64,000 nucleotides of DNA from Paramecium tetraurelia (lineage: Eukaryota; Ciliophora; Oligohymenophorea; Peniculida; Parameciidae), in the NCBI RefSeq assembly GCF_000165425.1, contig NW_001799619.1, forward strand, positions 314,578-378,577, given 5' to 3'. The notes under the pieces were generated by a model. The model ran no database searches, was not told where the DNA came from, and worked only from the letters and a program-made list of their open reading frames with translations. The translations under genes were made by a program, and so were the position numbers. Shown here one piece after another: positions 27,458-39,894 of this stretch (the stretch's first letter is position 1; each line of letters starts with the position of its first letter).

Positions 27458-29352
27458 ATGGTGTACATTTTAACCCTGGAGCAAGCATAAATATCTATAA
27501 GAGTCGATAAACCAAGCTATTTTCCTGGAGATCTAATAAAAGGAGTCATATACATTAAAGTAAAGACTAAAGATATAAATGCTGGTATTATGAATCTAAA
27601 AGTAAAAATTGGTAATAAAATTTTCAGCTCTGCGGTCAACAAAAAGCAAACTAACTGGATTAACAAGGTCAATTTTTCAGTTTCAAATAGTTCATTTATA
27701 AAAAATAAAAGAAAATCACTGATTTTGGGAAGTATTGAAACATTAAAGTATTAGGAAAATGCCAATCATAGCATGCAGAAAATACTTCGAGATGGAGGTT
27801 CCAAATATATCACCGAGTTTCACAATTAACTACTACAAGATGGTACAATGCAGAATCTTATATTTTCTCTCAGTTACTATATAAAGTGAAGATGAGAAAT
27901 ATTTATATAAGCCTCCGAAGAAACACAGAGTGGTGATACACATACTTGAAAAACCTCAAATACAATCTAATTTAGCAATCCAATATGTTGGCGAGTCCAA
28001 GACAACCAAAACTTGTTGCCTTTCAACTGGAGTAATATAGTAAATAGTATATCCTAGGGCACAAAGGTTAAGATACAACTAAATAAGCCTTAATATTTAT
28101 TTGGAGAAAATATTGATATAGTTATGCAAGTTGACAATAGTTCTTCAAATTATCATATTCAAAAATTCAAATTTTCCATTTCTGCGTAGTTAGTTGTTTT
28201 GTATAAATAGTAAAAACGCAAACTATCTAACTATTTTGATATATTTGATTAAGAATTAATTTGTAAAAATTCAACTATATGTTAGAGTAAGTTGAAGCTG
28301 GTGATGAAAAAGAGATAAAAACCACTTTCAAATTACCATAGGGAAAGCCACGAAACCCCACTTCGATTTTTCCACAAAGTTCTGTTAAAACAAAACGAAT
28401 TATATTTTAATATATATTGACACTACAAGTGTCTTTTGGCAAAAGATTATTTTTCAGTTAAGATGATCTAATCATTCCGATGCCAATAATTTTAATATAG
28501 CAGTAAAAAAGAGAAAAGGACAATGTATTATAATCAATGGAGAACATCAGTATGATTGGATCTGTATTTGAAACAAATTAAAAACTAAGTTAAAGCTAAT
28601 TAAAAAGATTTATCTTTGGAGATCATAATTGTTCAGGTTATGGCGAGTAAGATGGTTACTTAGGACTAGAAAGAAAATATCATCCCGTTGAGAGTTTAGA
28701 TGAAAAGGCGATGAAAGATGTGAAAGGAGCATTAGAATAATTGATGTTTAAGAAACAATATGAAATGGAAGATAGTGATGATGAAGATAAATTAATTGAA
28801 GAAATTGATGGAGTTAATCCAAATAATATTAGTTTAAACGTTGAACAATCTGAAAAATAAAAATAGCCAAAAACTATTTTTCAATAAGGCAACAAAAAGG
28901 ATATCTTTTTCCCTAACTAGAACTTGGAGGAAGCCAATAATGGTATCTAAGATCAATTATAAACAATAAAAGAAGAATAAGATAGTAAAGGAACCCAATA
29001 CAATCTAAATAATGCTCTCAATTCATCCTAAATAAGGAAAAATCAATAAGGAGATGACAATGAAGAATAACAAAATGGTTAGTTTCAATAATAATCTTAT
29101 CCAATTGAACCTTTTTGTTCATTTTAAAAAGTTATTTTAAAAATGGATGAGTAAGATCAGATAAAAGACGAAAAAGAAAACATAAAAAAACCACCTATCT
29201 TGAAATAAAAGATATCATTAAACAATTCAATTGATCAAATTGATCAAAAAGAATAAAAGTAATTTAAATTTTAATTTAATGATGCTACCTCAGTAGATAC
29301 CTTGGATGGTAAGACTGGAGAGAGATTAAGTACTCAATGTAAAAAAAAATGA
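27458..29352 (+). CDS. arrestin-fold protein
   Basis: About 599 residues, four introns (23, 23, 26, 23 nt). Two arrestin sandwiches are recognisable. N-domain: SIRVDKPSYFPGDLIKGVIY, then FEMEVPNISPSFTINYYK and VQCRILYFLSV. C-domain: GTKVKIQLNKPQYLFGENID, MQVDNSSSNYHIQKFKFSIS, TTFKLPQGKPRNPTSIFPQS, and QYILTLQVSFG. This order matches alpha-arrestins (arrestin-domain proteins), cytosolic adaptors that link membrane cargo to ubiquitin ligases or sorting coats. No PPxY motif is seen. The C-terminal 230 residues are acidic, Gln-rich and disordered. The intron pair in the N-domain overlaps a read-through frame, but only the spliced version gives the arrestin sequence. Confidence 0.85.
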
Positions 29353-29756
29353 AACTTAATTTAAATAAACTGAATTATATATTATTCAATTTATTTATAT
29401 TTTTGTAATCAATAATAACGATTAAATTAATCTTAACTATATGCTTCATAATTTAATTAATATATTATTCTATTTTATATTTGTAATATTAAGTAATTAG
29501 AAATTTTACTTATTAACAAATTTTTGATATTAAATACTCAATTTATCCTTTTTATTTGATTATTTTTCTTAAGTAAACAAATAATTTGATTTGGATTTAT
29601 TCTAGATTATAATTTTATGATTAACATCTATAAAACAGTACAATGATATTAATTTAAAATCCATTAAATCAGAAGAACAATATTAAAAATAATTGACTAT
29701 AAGGAGATCTAGTAATATAATAATATTTTAATTAAATAAAATTATAATAAGGAATA
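29353..29756. other. intergenic between convergent genes, nothing seen
   Basis: About 400 bp of AT-rich DNA between two stop codons. No open frame with coding character, no tRNA fold, no repeat noticed. Confidence 0.5.
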
Positions 29757-30500
29757 TCAACTAAAATGATGGAGCACATTTGTATACATTTATTCAAAAT
29801 CTTTCATAGAGAACTAACCTTATTTTGAAATATGATTAAATAATTTAGAGAATGTGTCTAAAGATTTAATATTAAATTATTATCCCAATTAAATTACTAT
29901 TGATTAAACGATTTCAATCGTAATTCTTTCTCCTGAATTGATTTTTCTTTAGAATATTTTATCAAATTCTTAAAGTATTGTTTCCTCTTTGAAAGAGAAG
30001 TTCATTAAATTCGATGCATATGATAAGCCTTTTCTTTCGTTTTTAGTCCTTCTCTTGGCTTAAAAAATAATAATGAAAATACATTCTTTATATCCATACG
30101 GATCATTATTTGGGTTCAAATATTATAAATATTACCCAGATGTTTTTTCTCTATATTTTTTATGTTTAGGCCACATTTAATTTGGTTGATATAAAGTTTA
30201 TTGTAATCCTGGTTCGATTGAACTTTGGACTCTTCTAAAGAAATGAGGTTTATTTTCAGGTATTATTTCACTTTTTGGTTTCACTAAAGTTACCTTCTCA
30301 TCAATTAATGGATTTTTATATGGTTAATATTTTGATTCTTGAATTGGATAATCAGTTTCCATATATTTAATATGGCTTAATGGCCATGCTTTGACTTTGT
30401 TTAAATATTCTCTATGATTGTATTTCTCAAAAAACATTAAGCTCTATCCTCCATAATTCTATCCTGATGGGTCTATCAATCCTTTATATGGTTTATGCAT
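29757..30500 (-). CDS. conserved-looking hypothetical protein
   Basis: 239 residues; a 24-nt stretch ending AAG (near 30070) is best read as an intron, although the frame is open without removing it. Starts MHKPYKGLIDPSGQNYGG and continues FFEKYNHREYLNKVKAWPL with many Tyr, Pro and Trp residues, a composition seen in ciliary microtubule-inner proteins, but no named family is recognised. The last 100 residues are helical (FKEETILQEFDKIFQRKI; FSKLFNHISKQGQFSMKDFE) and resemble a degenerate EF-hand pair. No membrane segment. Confidence 0.7.
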
Positions 30501-31075
30501 AAAATATATGTTTTATAAAATTTTAACAAATAATTATTCTCATTAAATAAAATTAATTTACTAATTGCGAATTTGATATAAAATATACTATTATTAGTAA
30601 TTAAAGTTTCTGGTTCACTCAAAGGAGTACTAATAAGTATTGTAATTATATAAAATAAAGAAGATGAATTTCATTTACAATTATATGAAGATGAAATACA
30701 TTTCAAGTAAGATATTTATTACTTCATCACTCCTCATAAGACTTTTATAATATAATGAATATATTAGTTTAATGTACTATTAATTATAACACAAAGAGTT
30801 CTACTTGAACTTCAGAATTTTAGAAATTTTTAAAGAAATAAATATATAATATTATTATATTAAGAAATATCATTGATAATTTTGTGATCTTTGATATCAA
30901 AGAATCTTCAATCTAAATTTGTAATATCAAATAACAATCTTATTGGATGATATCATTTCCTTACCAAGTTTAGTGTACTTTTAGGTATATTTAATATAAA
31001 TATCATTTAATTTACTAAAATTTGCGTAAGGTTTTAATATGATTCGCATTATTTAATATATTTTTTAATATACAC
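30501..31075. other. intergenic promoter region, nothing specific seen
   Basis: 575 bp of AT-rich sequence between divergent genes; long by the standards of this window. No gene, RNA fold or repeat could be supported. Confidence 0.45.
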
Positions 31076-32040
31076 ATGTCGATTGAAGTAGCCAAAGCTA
31101 TTGGATATGAAACAGAAGAAGTCAAGGCTTTATGCACAGACAGAGATGCAATTTTATATTCCCTTGGTATAGGATATAGTTCTGATCCCATGAATGCAGA
31201 AGAACTTCCTTACACTTATGAATTGCATGAAGATTTCAAAGTATTTCCAACATACACCACCTGTCTTCATAGAACTGATATTTTCAAGGTCAATTGAATG
31301 AATGAATATTAGGCTTTGACTTCTTGCCCAGGAATTCCAAATTTCAATCCAATGATGTTATTGCATGGAGAATAGAGAATATAAGTCTTGAGACCTTTAA
31401 AAGCAGGAGTTGAATATGTTACTACAGGAAAGATAGCCAACATATCTGATAAGGGAAAAGGAGCTTTAATCTAATTCGATTTATTAAGTTCTGAAGTGGA
31501 TGCTTAAGGAAAGAAAACCTTGGCTTTTGTCAATACATTATCTCTCTTCATTAGAGGATTGGGAGGTTTTGGACATAAAGGAAATCCAGTTGAAAACATT
31601 CCTGCCACTCCTAAAAGGCCAGCTTGTAAGGAAGTCAAATAAGTCACAACACCAAATCAAGCTATAATATACAGATTGTCTGGTGATATTAATCCATTAC
31701 ATATTGACCCTGTAATACTTATTTAAATTGAATTTAGAATATGGCTGCTCTAGGAGGATTTGATAAACCAATTTTGCATGGATTGTGCACTTACGGTATT
31801 TGTGCCAAAGCTGCCATTCAAACATTTACTTAAGTATGAAAAGTTTAGTTATTCTAGGGAAATGGTGATACTCTTAAAAATATGGCTGCCAGATTTACTT
31901 CTCATGTTTTCCCTGGAGAAACTTTATTGATTTCTTTATGGAAGGAAGGAACCAGAGTTTAATTTTCAGCTAAAACTTAAGAAAGAGGAATAGAAGTTAT
32001 TGTTGGTTTTGTGGAGTTTAATGAGAAGGCTAAATTATGA
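31076..32040 (+). CDS. peroxisomal enoyl-CoA hydratase 2 (MaoC/hot-dog)
   Basis: 296 residues, three introns (24, 26, 24 nt). Corresponds to the hydratase-2 domain of multifunctional enzyme 2, which hydrates trans-2-enoyl-CoA to (3R)-hydroxyacyl-CoA in peroxisomal beta-oxidation. Motifs: [52 protein letters not shown] at the N-terminal hot-dog, and the hydratase-2 signature [20 protein letters not shown] with catalytic Asp and His, followed by [15 protein letters not shown] and [14 protein letters not shown]. It is free-standing, without the dehydrogenase or SCP2 domains of animal MFE-2. The last three residues are AKL, a good type-1 peroxisomal targeting signal, which supports location in peroxisomes. 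Confidence 0.95.
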
Positions 32041-32068
32041 AATAATTATAAAATAAATTAGTGGATAG

Positions 32069-33480
32069 TCATTTAATTTTTAATAACACTTATTCAAGGG
32101 CCTGGGCTTATGTATATAATGATTGAGTATATTAATCTTCTTCAAAGTAGGGTGGTTTATCGGAATGTCTAACAGAAGTTCTGAAGTTTTCATATTCAAT
32201 TCCCTTAATTAATATTAATTTAATACTATTTGATTAACCTAATTTTTAAGCAGTTGGATTTATCTTTCTTAATCTTAAATCACATCCTAATGATTCTTCA
32301 AATATAAATCTTTGATCAGATCTCTTAATTCATTTGACATCCCATTTGGATCTTTTGATAGGATCAATCTAGACAGATCTTCTATTATTTTCTTTAATTT
32401 TGGATCTTTATTGTAAGATTCTTGTTTCACCATTTTAGATTAATTGATCTTCTCATCTTAAAGTTCCTTGAACAGACTGTCATACTAATTTTGGAGAGCA
32501 GCCATATTCTTCTCATATTGTTTGCCTTGACTATATAACAAATACAATTATTCTAAATCATATTAAAATTCTTTAATATTGATAATATTATTCGCTGTAA
32601 TTTCTCTAAATAAACTAGGATATTTCTATAAGAGATTCTTTATCTTATCCAAAATGGAGTGAACAGTTTATAGTTGGAATTGCTCTTGGACTAATTCATT
32701 ATTTTTATTCTCAATTTCCGTGTTTAGTTCCTCTATTCTCTATTTAAATTAGCCAACTTAATTCAATAAACCAGCCACTCCAAGCATAGGTTCATTAATG
32801 CTTTATTGAATCTTGTGTATTAACACATTTTGATGTTGTACTTGTGTTTTCAATCTTGAAATAGTTCTTTCCTATTCATTGATAGCAATTTAATAGTTAA
32901 TTTGACACTGTTGATTTTCGTCATCAAAATATGTATCTGATTCTTGTGAAACACATAAAGCAATTACAGCCTAATTGTACTTTTGAACCTTTTCTAATTA
33001 ATCTCTAAAAGGGACCTCTTATTGCAAAAGCTAATTTAACGAATTGTGATTATCTCGTATATTTTACTCAATCTTAAAAAGCACATTCTTGATGTTACTT
33101 TAAAATTTCTCTTTTAATTTCAAATGAAACAGGAGTTTTTACACAACTTCAAAATGATCTAGACGCAACCTTTCGTATTTTCCATCATATTAAATGGAAA
33201 TCGGGTCTAAGTTAAAATACCCTAATTTATAGTGCTTCACTCCATTTTGATAGAGCTCCTTGACTGCTTTATCATTTTGGAGTTTGTTGTTTTTCTGAAT
33301 CTCACTAGGTGGTAGAAATTTGACATCCTATTACAAACACGATTCGCAACATAATTTCTTTTTTTTTGTCTCTACAATCATTTTTCCTTGGTCTTAATTA
33401 TAAATTTAGATATTGCTTGACTGAATCCGACTTAAAATTTTATCTGTGATATAATCTTTGGTTGGTGTTTTATTTCTCAT
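32069..33480 (-). CDS. coiled-coil protein with N-terminal Cys cluster
   Basis: About 462 residues, one 23-nt intron ending AAG. Near residue 45 is KKKLCCESCLQQD, a possible half of a zinc-binding site without an obvious second half. From about residue 100 to the end the protein is nearly all coiled coil: QVQHQNVLIHKIQQSINEPM, QIEELNTEIENKNNELVQ, and so on. No membrane segment or enzyme motif. Typical of ciliate structural or tethering proteins, function unknown. Its start codon is only 10 bp from that of the divergent DHHC gene. Confidence 0.78.
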
Positions 33481-33490
33481 TAATTATAAT

Positions 33491-34165
33491 ATGAATTAAA
33501 AGGAAAGCCATCCCAAAGACGAAGATGATGACTTCACTCTTAATACTTCGAGTGCTGAGCCATTAGAATTGGACGATCAATACACAAAGCCCAAATCGAT
33601 ATGTTGGGGAAGATGTCACCCAATGATGTTTAGGAAAGGCAATCCGGCTGTTGTTATTGGACCTCATTGTACTTGATACTCTAATCTAGGGCCCTTGTTT
33701 ATTTGTGCTTTTCTTTTATTCTTCTTTATTGGATGTCTCTTTATTTTCCTTAGGGCCAATGATGAACCATTAATATTTTATACTACTCTTATTGTTGGTA
33801 TTAATCAATGTGTCAGTTACTTAATTGTATCATTAATCAATCCTGGAATTGCAAATGTGGAGAGAATCGATATTGAAAAGAATCAATAAAGCAATCAAAA
33901 AACTTGGTAACTTGTTTTTGTTATGGAAAGGTATTGTAAAGTGTGCAAATTGATTCAAGTCAAAGAAACACAGCATTGTTTAGATTGTGATATTTGTATA
34001 TAAGAATATGATCATCATTGTCCTTGGACTGGCAAATGCATAGGCAAAGGCAACATCAAATAGTTTTATTATTTTATCATAAGTACTATTGTGTTTACGA
34101 TATTTAACCTTGTTTTAATTATACTAAAATTTAAAGAATAAGAAGCTAAAGCAAAAAAATAATGA
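33491..34165 (+). CDS. DHHC-type protein S-palmitoyltransferase
   Basis: 217 residues with one 21-nt intron. Integral membrane enzyme that attaches palmitate to cysteines. Two N-terminal membrane segments (LFICAFLLFFFIGCLFIFL and a second around TTLIVGINQCVSYLIVSLI) are followed by the zinc-finger DHHC domain: [49 protein letters not shown], with the catalytic DHHC intact. One membrane segment follows and the chain ends 20 residues later, shorter than usual: the TTxE motif and fourth membrane segment are missing from this frame. The downstream 500 bp contain hydrophobic open frames, so the true C-terminus might lie there through an intron I could not place. Confidence 0.85.
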
Positions 34166-34680
34166 ATTAGTTTTTATTAATATTATCAATAACTTAAAAT
34201 ATCCTTTTAATGAAATTTTATCATCTAAATTTAGATTTTCATCATTTTCAGCTTTTTTTTATCCTTTTATTCTAAATCACGCTTAAATGATTCTGCTACC
34301 TAAGCAACTTTGATTGATGTTCAATTTATAATAATTATTCAACTCTATTTTATGAATATTAAGTCTTATTCCAATTTTATTCCATAAATTTATATTTTAT
34401 TTTAATCTATTCCACACAATAAGAAATTTAAATAGATTGAAGGAAAATTATTTTTAGGAATTTGGTAACATAGTCTGAGTTTATTTGATGAAATTACTAT
34501 CATAAATCAAAGCATTCATAATGTTGATTCGGAATATTATTACAAATTGAATAAATAAAAAAATATTTGAAGTTCCCCTAATTGGAAAACAGAGTTAAGA
34601 TCAAGAAATTAATGGCGATGTTCATTTTTTATTGAAGAATGAATTTTGTACATTATATGATATAAACTTGATATTTACTT
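34166..34680. other. unassigned stretch with hydrophobic open frames
   Basis: Between the convergent DHHC and acyl-CoA oxidase-like genes. On the plus strand one frame is open under the ciliate code from about 34215 to a TGA at 34567 (IFIIFSFFLSFYSKS, then YILFQSIPHNKKFKQ), and another from about 34570 to 34700 (EVPLIGKQSQDQEINGDV). They may be 3' exons of the DHHC gene, a decayed membrane-protein gene, or chance in AT-rich DNA. I could not join them with GT-AG introns. Confidence 0.3.
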
Positions 34681-36533
34681 TCATAATGCTGGTCTATTGA
34701 ATAAATCTTAAACTGGCAATCTGATCTCGTTGACAACTTATTCTATATTTCTATTGTTTTCGTATTTGCTAGCATGGATTAACTAAGATTATGTGGATTA
34801 AAATTACTTTTTCATAAAACTTTTCCTAATCATTTTGGCCTAATAAGATTCCATAATGTTCAAACTCATATGAATCAATTAATAAATTTAATACTGTCAA
34901 TAATTCTTAAGCATTTTATCCTACTTATTATTTAATTAAATTGATATTTGTTAAATTAGTTTCCATTAAGGATAGTGAGACGAAATTCTAATTTAATAAT
35001 AACCTATCTAAGATAAAATTAGAAGCCCTGTATCTTCTGAATGCAAGCAATGAGAAGAACTTTTAAGAAGCAAATAGTTCGAAGGTCAATTAGGAAAACT
35101 AATAAGCAGAATACGAGTATTTAAGATGTTCTTGTTATAACAATTTCTCCTTAATTTTCGCAACGTGATAACCAAATACATGAAATGGATTACTAACATT
35201 GCTTTAACTCAGAGGTCCAAGTTCTGCAAACATTGAGACTGGATCCCCCATGAAATATTGTCCCAAATAATAAAGAACGACTTATTTATTCTAAGTATGA
35301 TATTATCGTAATAAATACCTTCTCAGTATCCAAAATGGTATTTAAATAATCTGTTTATTTTTAGATTCTGTTGTTCTTGTAGAATGAAGATAACCATATG
35401 AGTTTCTCTTAAATTTGAGGGACTCCAGAAATTCTGAGAAAACCAAATCCTCCAAATACATCTCTCAACTATTCTGCCATATAGACACTATGTTCTGTGA
35501 TGTAAAGAGAAAAGAAATCGACAAACTTTTTGCTTACCTTTCTTCTTGCCTTCTTCATAAACACATCCTAGAAAAATTCTTTTCTGGCTTCTTGAGCACT
35601 TATATAAAACATAACAGCAAACGAAATAGCATTAACTAGTCTTGTTAATGTAACCTGATAAGTTAAAATAGGTCTTTCTGTCTTGTCTTCTGTTGTTCTG
35701 AATTGCTTCCTCATTGAACAATACTTATAGCAGATATCTGACAATCTCATAATCTCTCTTAATGCAATTTGGCAATCTTCAAATCCCTGATGAGATTCCC
35801 ATTATTCGATAAGTTCTAGATCGTCTTAATTCAACTCGACATACTTCAATACTTTAGTGCCTTCAAATTGAATAGCGTAATTTTAATAGATGGATACAGT
35901 TTTACCCAACCATTTCTCCTTCACTTTGTTATCTTTTAATTAAATCAATGCCAAGTAGAACTTATCCTAATTCTTGCAAGTAACCAAAGCATGGGTTCCA
36001 AATTGGCCTTAATAATTATTCCCAGTTTTGTATACTCCTTCTTTACTTTATAATGTTGCTTAATTATTTTCAAATTAGATTGACGTCGATAATTCAGTCA
36101 CTTAAAGTGTCCCATTAAATGCTTATTCATTTGATAACAAGGAAAGTGAGACTTTTAGAGTGTTAGCTTGAGCAAGCAAATTCTGCAATTCCTTATTTGG
36201 GGTGATTGTTTTTAGGATCCTTAGATTTAATAATTAAATCTAAAAAAATCGTTAGACATGGGGGGAAACAAAATCCCCAAAGTATTAAACGTAAGATTCT
36301 GCTTAATATAAACCTCCTTTGCTTTAAATAAATTTATTTAATCGGTCCACTTGAGCAAGATCTAATTTATACTATTCATTCAAATTTTGAGAACTATGGA
36401 TAATCTGAGGCTATATCTCAGGTGTCTCTGAGATCACCTTCTTTAATTCCTGAAACAATTGGAATTACGGTTATCCCCTGTAGATGAGATACGTCAATGA
36501 TTATTTACTCACTTAAAAATCTTCACTATTCAT
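34681..36533 (-). CDS. acyl-CoA oxidase/dehydrogenase-like protein
   Basis: 599 residues, two introns (28 and 25 nt); the second, near the end, turns a long read-through into a clean terminus. The middle resembles peroxisomal acyl-CoA oxidases: QFGTHALVTCKNQDKFYLAL (beta domain), ILTYQVTLTRLVNAISFAVM, AEQLRDVFGGFGFLRISGVP (compare CGGHGYS..SGIP), and a helical C-terminal domain with LLGQNDQEKFYEK. It is divergent: the usual TE..HGSN stretch of the FAD pocket is not seen, and the last residues are RPAL, not a canonical peroxisomal signal. It may be a catalytically altered family member. Its neighbour 4 kb away is the hydratase-2, the next enzyme of the pathway. Confidence 0.65.
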
Positions 36534-36587
36534 TATTAATTATATATATTTAGTATAAAGCAATACATAACCTATATACAACTCAGC

Positions 36588-39500
36588 TCATTTTATTTAT
36601 TCTAAAATGCTAACTATAAAGTTCTCTAATGATTTATTTAGCTTTTATTGTTTCTTTTTCCCTAACACCACATAATTACAATAGAACTCTTTTTTTGCAT
36701 CCAACTCCTTCAAAATCACTTTAAAGAAATCGAAAATCTTGTTGATTTGCACACAAGAATGTGTAAGTAACTTTCTATTGTAGGGATTGAATATCGTGAT
36801 CGGTAACATAGGTAAGCAATAGTCTTATAAATTGAAAAAGTAACTAAATTATATTAACAGTAAAATACCTAGAATTGGGATTATGAATGTCTGCCAATAG
36901 ACCTATTCCAGTAGAGGAGGAGTCAAAGCAGTTTATATAAAAGTTGATCAAGTCAACAAATTGTTCCCCAATCAAATTAGAAGCAACTCTCTATTCTCTC
37001 ATATAAGAGTAAACCATGATGATTAATGAGTAAGAGGATAGACCCCCTAATATATAATAAAATGAAATTATTACCTGTATACGACTCTGAGAGCTTAAGC
37101 TTTTTAATCATGGACTTTAAAATAAGGACAATCTATTGTAATGATGGGTATTCTTCCATCCATTTTTTAACCAAATCAGTAGTTATCGAACCTAGATGAG
37201 TAGAATAAATGCCATTCCCATTGAAGTTAAATGAGATGTCCACCTTTATTCCACTCTTTAATTTCTGTTTTAGCCTTTTCCACAATTGAATTTATTACTC
37301 ATCCAAGTTCCTTCCTTCATATTCAAATATGTTTATCTATGGATCTATTTCTAATTTAATTATTGGAACAGATGAATTAAATATTGGACTTATAATTACT
37401 TTAACATATGTACTTTGCTTTGACCACCCATTTTTTTCTGGAGAACTCAAAATACAAGTTATCAAAGTGACTCTTTAGCATATTTCGATTATACACTTCC
37501 AATCCATTGATCCCAATGTCAATATCAGAATCTAACAAGGCTAATCCTGTAGCACAAGAACCAAAGAGTCTAGATCTAAAGAAATATATTTACGTAATCA
37601 TCCCATCAGGAATCCCTAAGAACACCTTCTAAATTACTGATTTAACCCTCTCAAAGGCCAAAAATCTGAATGGGAGCATTTCTTCATATTCACTCATAAT
37701 ATTATCAGTGAAATCAAGAATATCTGAATTGATTTATTCAATCAATTTTTATTTTCCCTTTTATTAAACATTTTCTAATTACTCTTTCAAGCTTTTCTCT
37801 GGACTTTCTTGTTTTATCGATAGATTCTTTTTAACTTCAAGTTGTTAATTTTTCTTTCGATTTTTTGGAACAACATCATCTTCCAAGGTTTTTTATGAGA
37901 TCTATTCACTTTCATTTGAGGCTGAATTGATATCCTATTGAAATTACTAGTTCTCAAATTAGTTCATTTTAAAGGAATTAATCAATTTATAAATATTTTG
38001 CTACTTATCAGTACTGTTATTTCTAATTTTGATTTAATTCTTCATTTTGTTTGATTGTTCCTTGCTTTCTTCCTCTTCAGATGTAGAAGATGTTCTATTA
38101 GAACAGTGACTTTTAATAGTTTATGCTTGTGTTTCAATTGAAAATCTAGTAATTTCAGATTGTGGTGATTATAATTAGAGTTGTTCATCTCTACTTTCTG
38201 GTATTGATTTTTAAAAACCTTTTTACTTTTTCTTCGCTCTTTTCTTGTCTTTTAGATATTGTTCCTTAAATTAATTTTCATCATTCAATGACAGAGTTGC
38301 TATTTCTAAAATATTAGTAGTAATAGATTGACCAACATCAACATAGTCATCATTAGTAGGGTTTTCTAGATGTGTGTGGAATTATTGAGATATTAATGGT
38401 TATTAAGTCAAGTTTATCTTTGGATGGTTAGCATGTTAAAATTTAGAAGATTGTTACTATGTGTTTGAAATCTTGTTATATTCACTAATATAGGAATAAT
38501 GTATACTTTTAATCATCGCTGGTTTCCCAAGCTGATGGAGTGTTAGGGGGAGTCACATATGTATAGGCTAGATTGCTTTGCGAGTGTGATCTTTGAAACC
38601 TTAGGATATTTGATTCCAATAGATTTTTGCTTGATAATCTTTTGTTTAATTCAATAGGGTCTAATCCCTTGAATGTGTTCATTTTTTAGAATTTCTTTTT
38701 CTTCTTTTTCTTATCTTTTTTTTATTTTTTATCTGAAATTTCAGTTTTAAACAATTCTTATTCTAAATGTTCTTAGAATAATTATTGGACTATTTTATAG
38801 AACTTTTTTAATATGTATGTTTTCTAATCCACTAAATCATTCATTGATGTAATCAACATTGAGTTAATGATGTTTGTATCAGTGTGACATTTTTGTTGGA
38901 AGGTCAACAGCAATTCTACTTAGGATTTCAATAATTTGATTGCTGTTCCTGAGAAGATGTTTTCATAAAATTTATTTTCCAAACGATCAGGTTGTTATTT
39001 AATTTCTGAATAGATTTCCTAAAAATAGAAGGTTAACTTAATTATATATTAAATTAATACTCTTTCCTTATTATTGGCCAGATTTTATAAAAAGAATTCC
39101 TTAAGTTCATTCGAAGTATTCTTATAGATAGGTTGTCTAAAGAGTCTCTATTTTTTCTTTTTCTCTCTGTGAAGGTTGTAATGGAAGGAAATATTTTTTT
39201 CAAATTCTTTGATGATCCAAACTGCACAACTGTGAAAACTATTCTAATGAAACCAAAAAGGATCTTCTGCTTTTTCTATTATGGCTTTGGGAGGAGTGGA
39301 TAGAAAATATTTGTCAGAGAGGTCGTGCAATAAATCCAGGAAGGAGTTTAAATTTTCTAAATGTGGCTCAGCAACAAAAATAGTATCCATAAAATTTTCA
39401 TCGTCAACTATGCTCAATTTAGAATACAATTCCTTGATGAATAATGAGTATTATGTACTTCTACTTTGGGATGTAGCCCTTTGAAGTTCATCATGAACTA

Positions 39501-39894
39501 ATCGTCAATTTTAGACTCAAAATTAATGGTTTCTCTAAAGATAGTTTTTAATATTCACTTTAAACGTAATGCATAAATTGAAGGGTTATTTAGTTTGTCA
39601 TTGATGTGCATTTTCATTATTGGAAAGGTTTTCATTTACCCTTTAATCTGAAATAGCTTATACAATTCAGATTATTCCAGTGTTGAGAGCCTGTTAAAAG
39701 TAATCAAAAAATAGATACCATGATATTACTTCTGATTTGTATGTTGCAGTGGATGAATTCTATTCTTGGATGTTATCTGGATACAAATTATAATAATAGG
39801 AATGTCTATATGGATACAAGCAATAATTGAAAGGCTGGAGAAAATTCATTTGATTTATCTGATTCATCTGTCTACATAACGATTATGAATACAT
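36588..39894 (-). CDS. non-canonical poly(A)/poly(U) polymerase (TRF4/TUTase family)
   Basis: About 1044 residues, seven introns (20-28 nt). The catalytic half is C-terminal (about residues 660-1000): the nucleotidyltransferase signature LFGSCATGLALLDSDIDIGI with its two metal-binding Asp, PIFNSSVPIIKLEIDP, the third Asp in GIKVDISFNFN, and the PAP-associated motif GGLSSYSLIIMVYSYM. Enzymes of this family add A or U to RNA 3' ends in nuclear surveillance or cytoplasmic control; TRF4-like is my best guess. The N-terminal 600 residues are specific to this protein: a Tyr/Asn-rich start, a helical region (LENLNSFLDLLHDLSDKYFL), a Lys run and a Ser/Gln-rich linker. No RNA-binding domain seen. It lies on the same strand as, and 54 bp downstream of, nothing but the acyl-CoA oxidase-like start. 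Confidence 0.9.

Noticed and set aside
34622-34860. Longer C-terminus of the acyl-CoA oxidase-like gene to a TGA at 34622
   Set aside because: The read-through is low-complexity; a 25-nt GTAATT...CTTAG intron gives a more protein-like ending at 34681.
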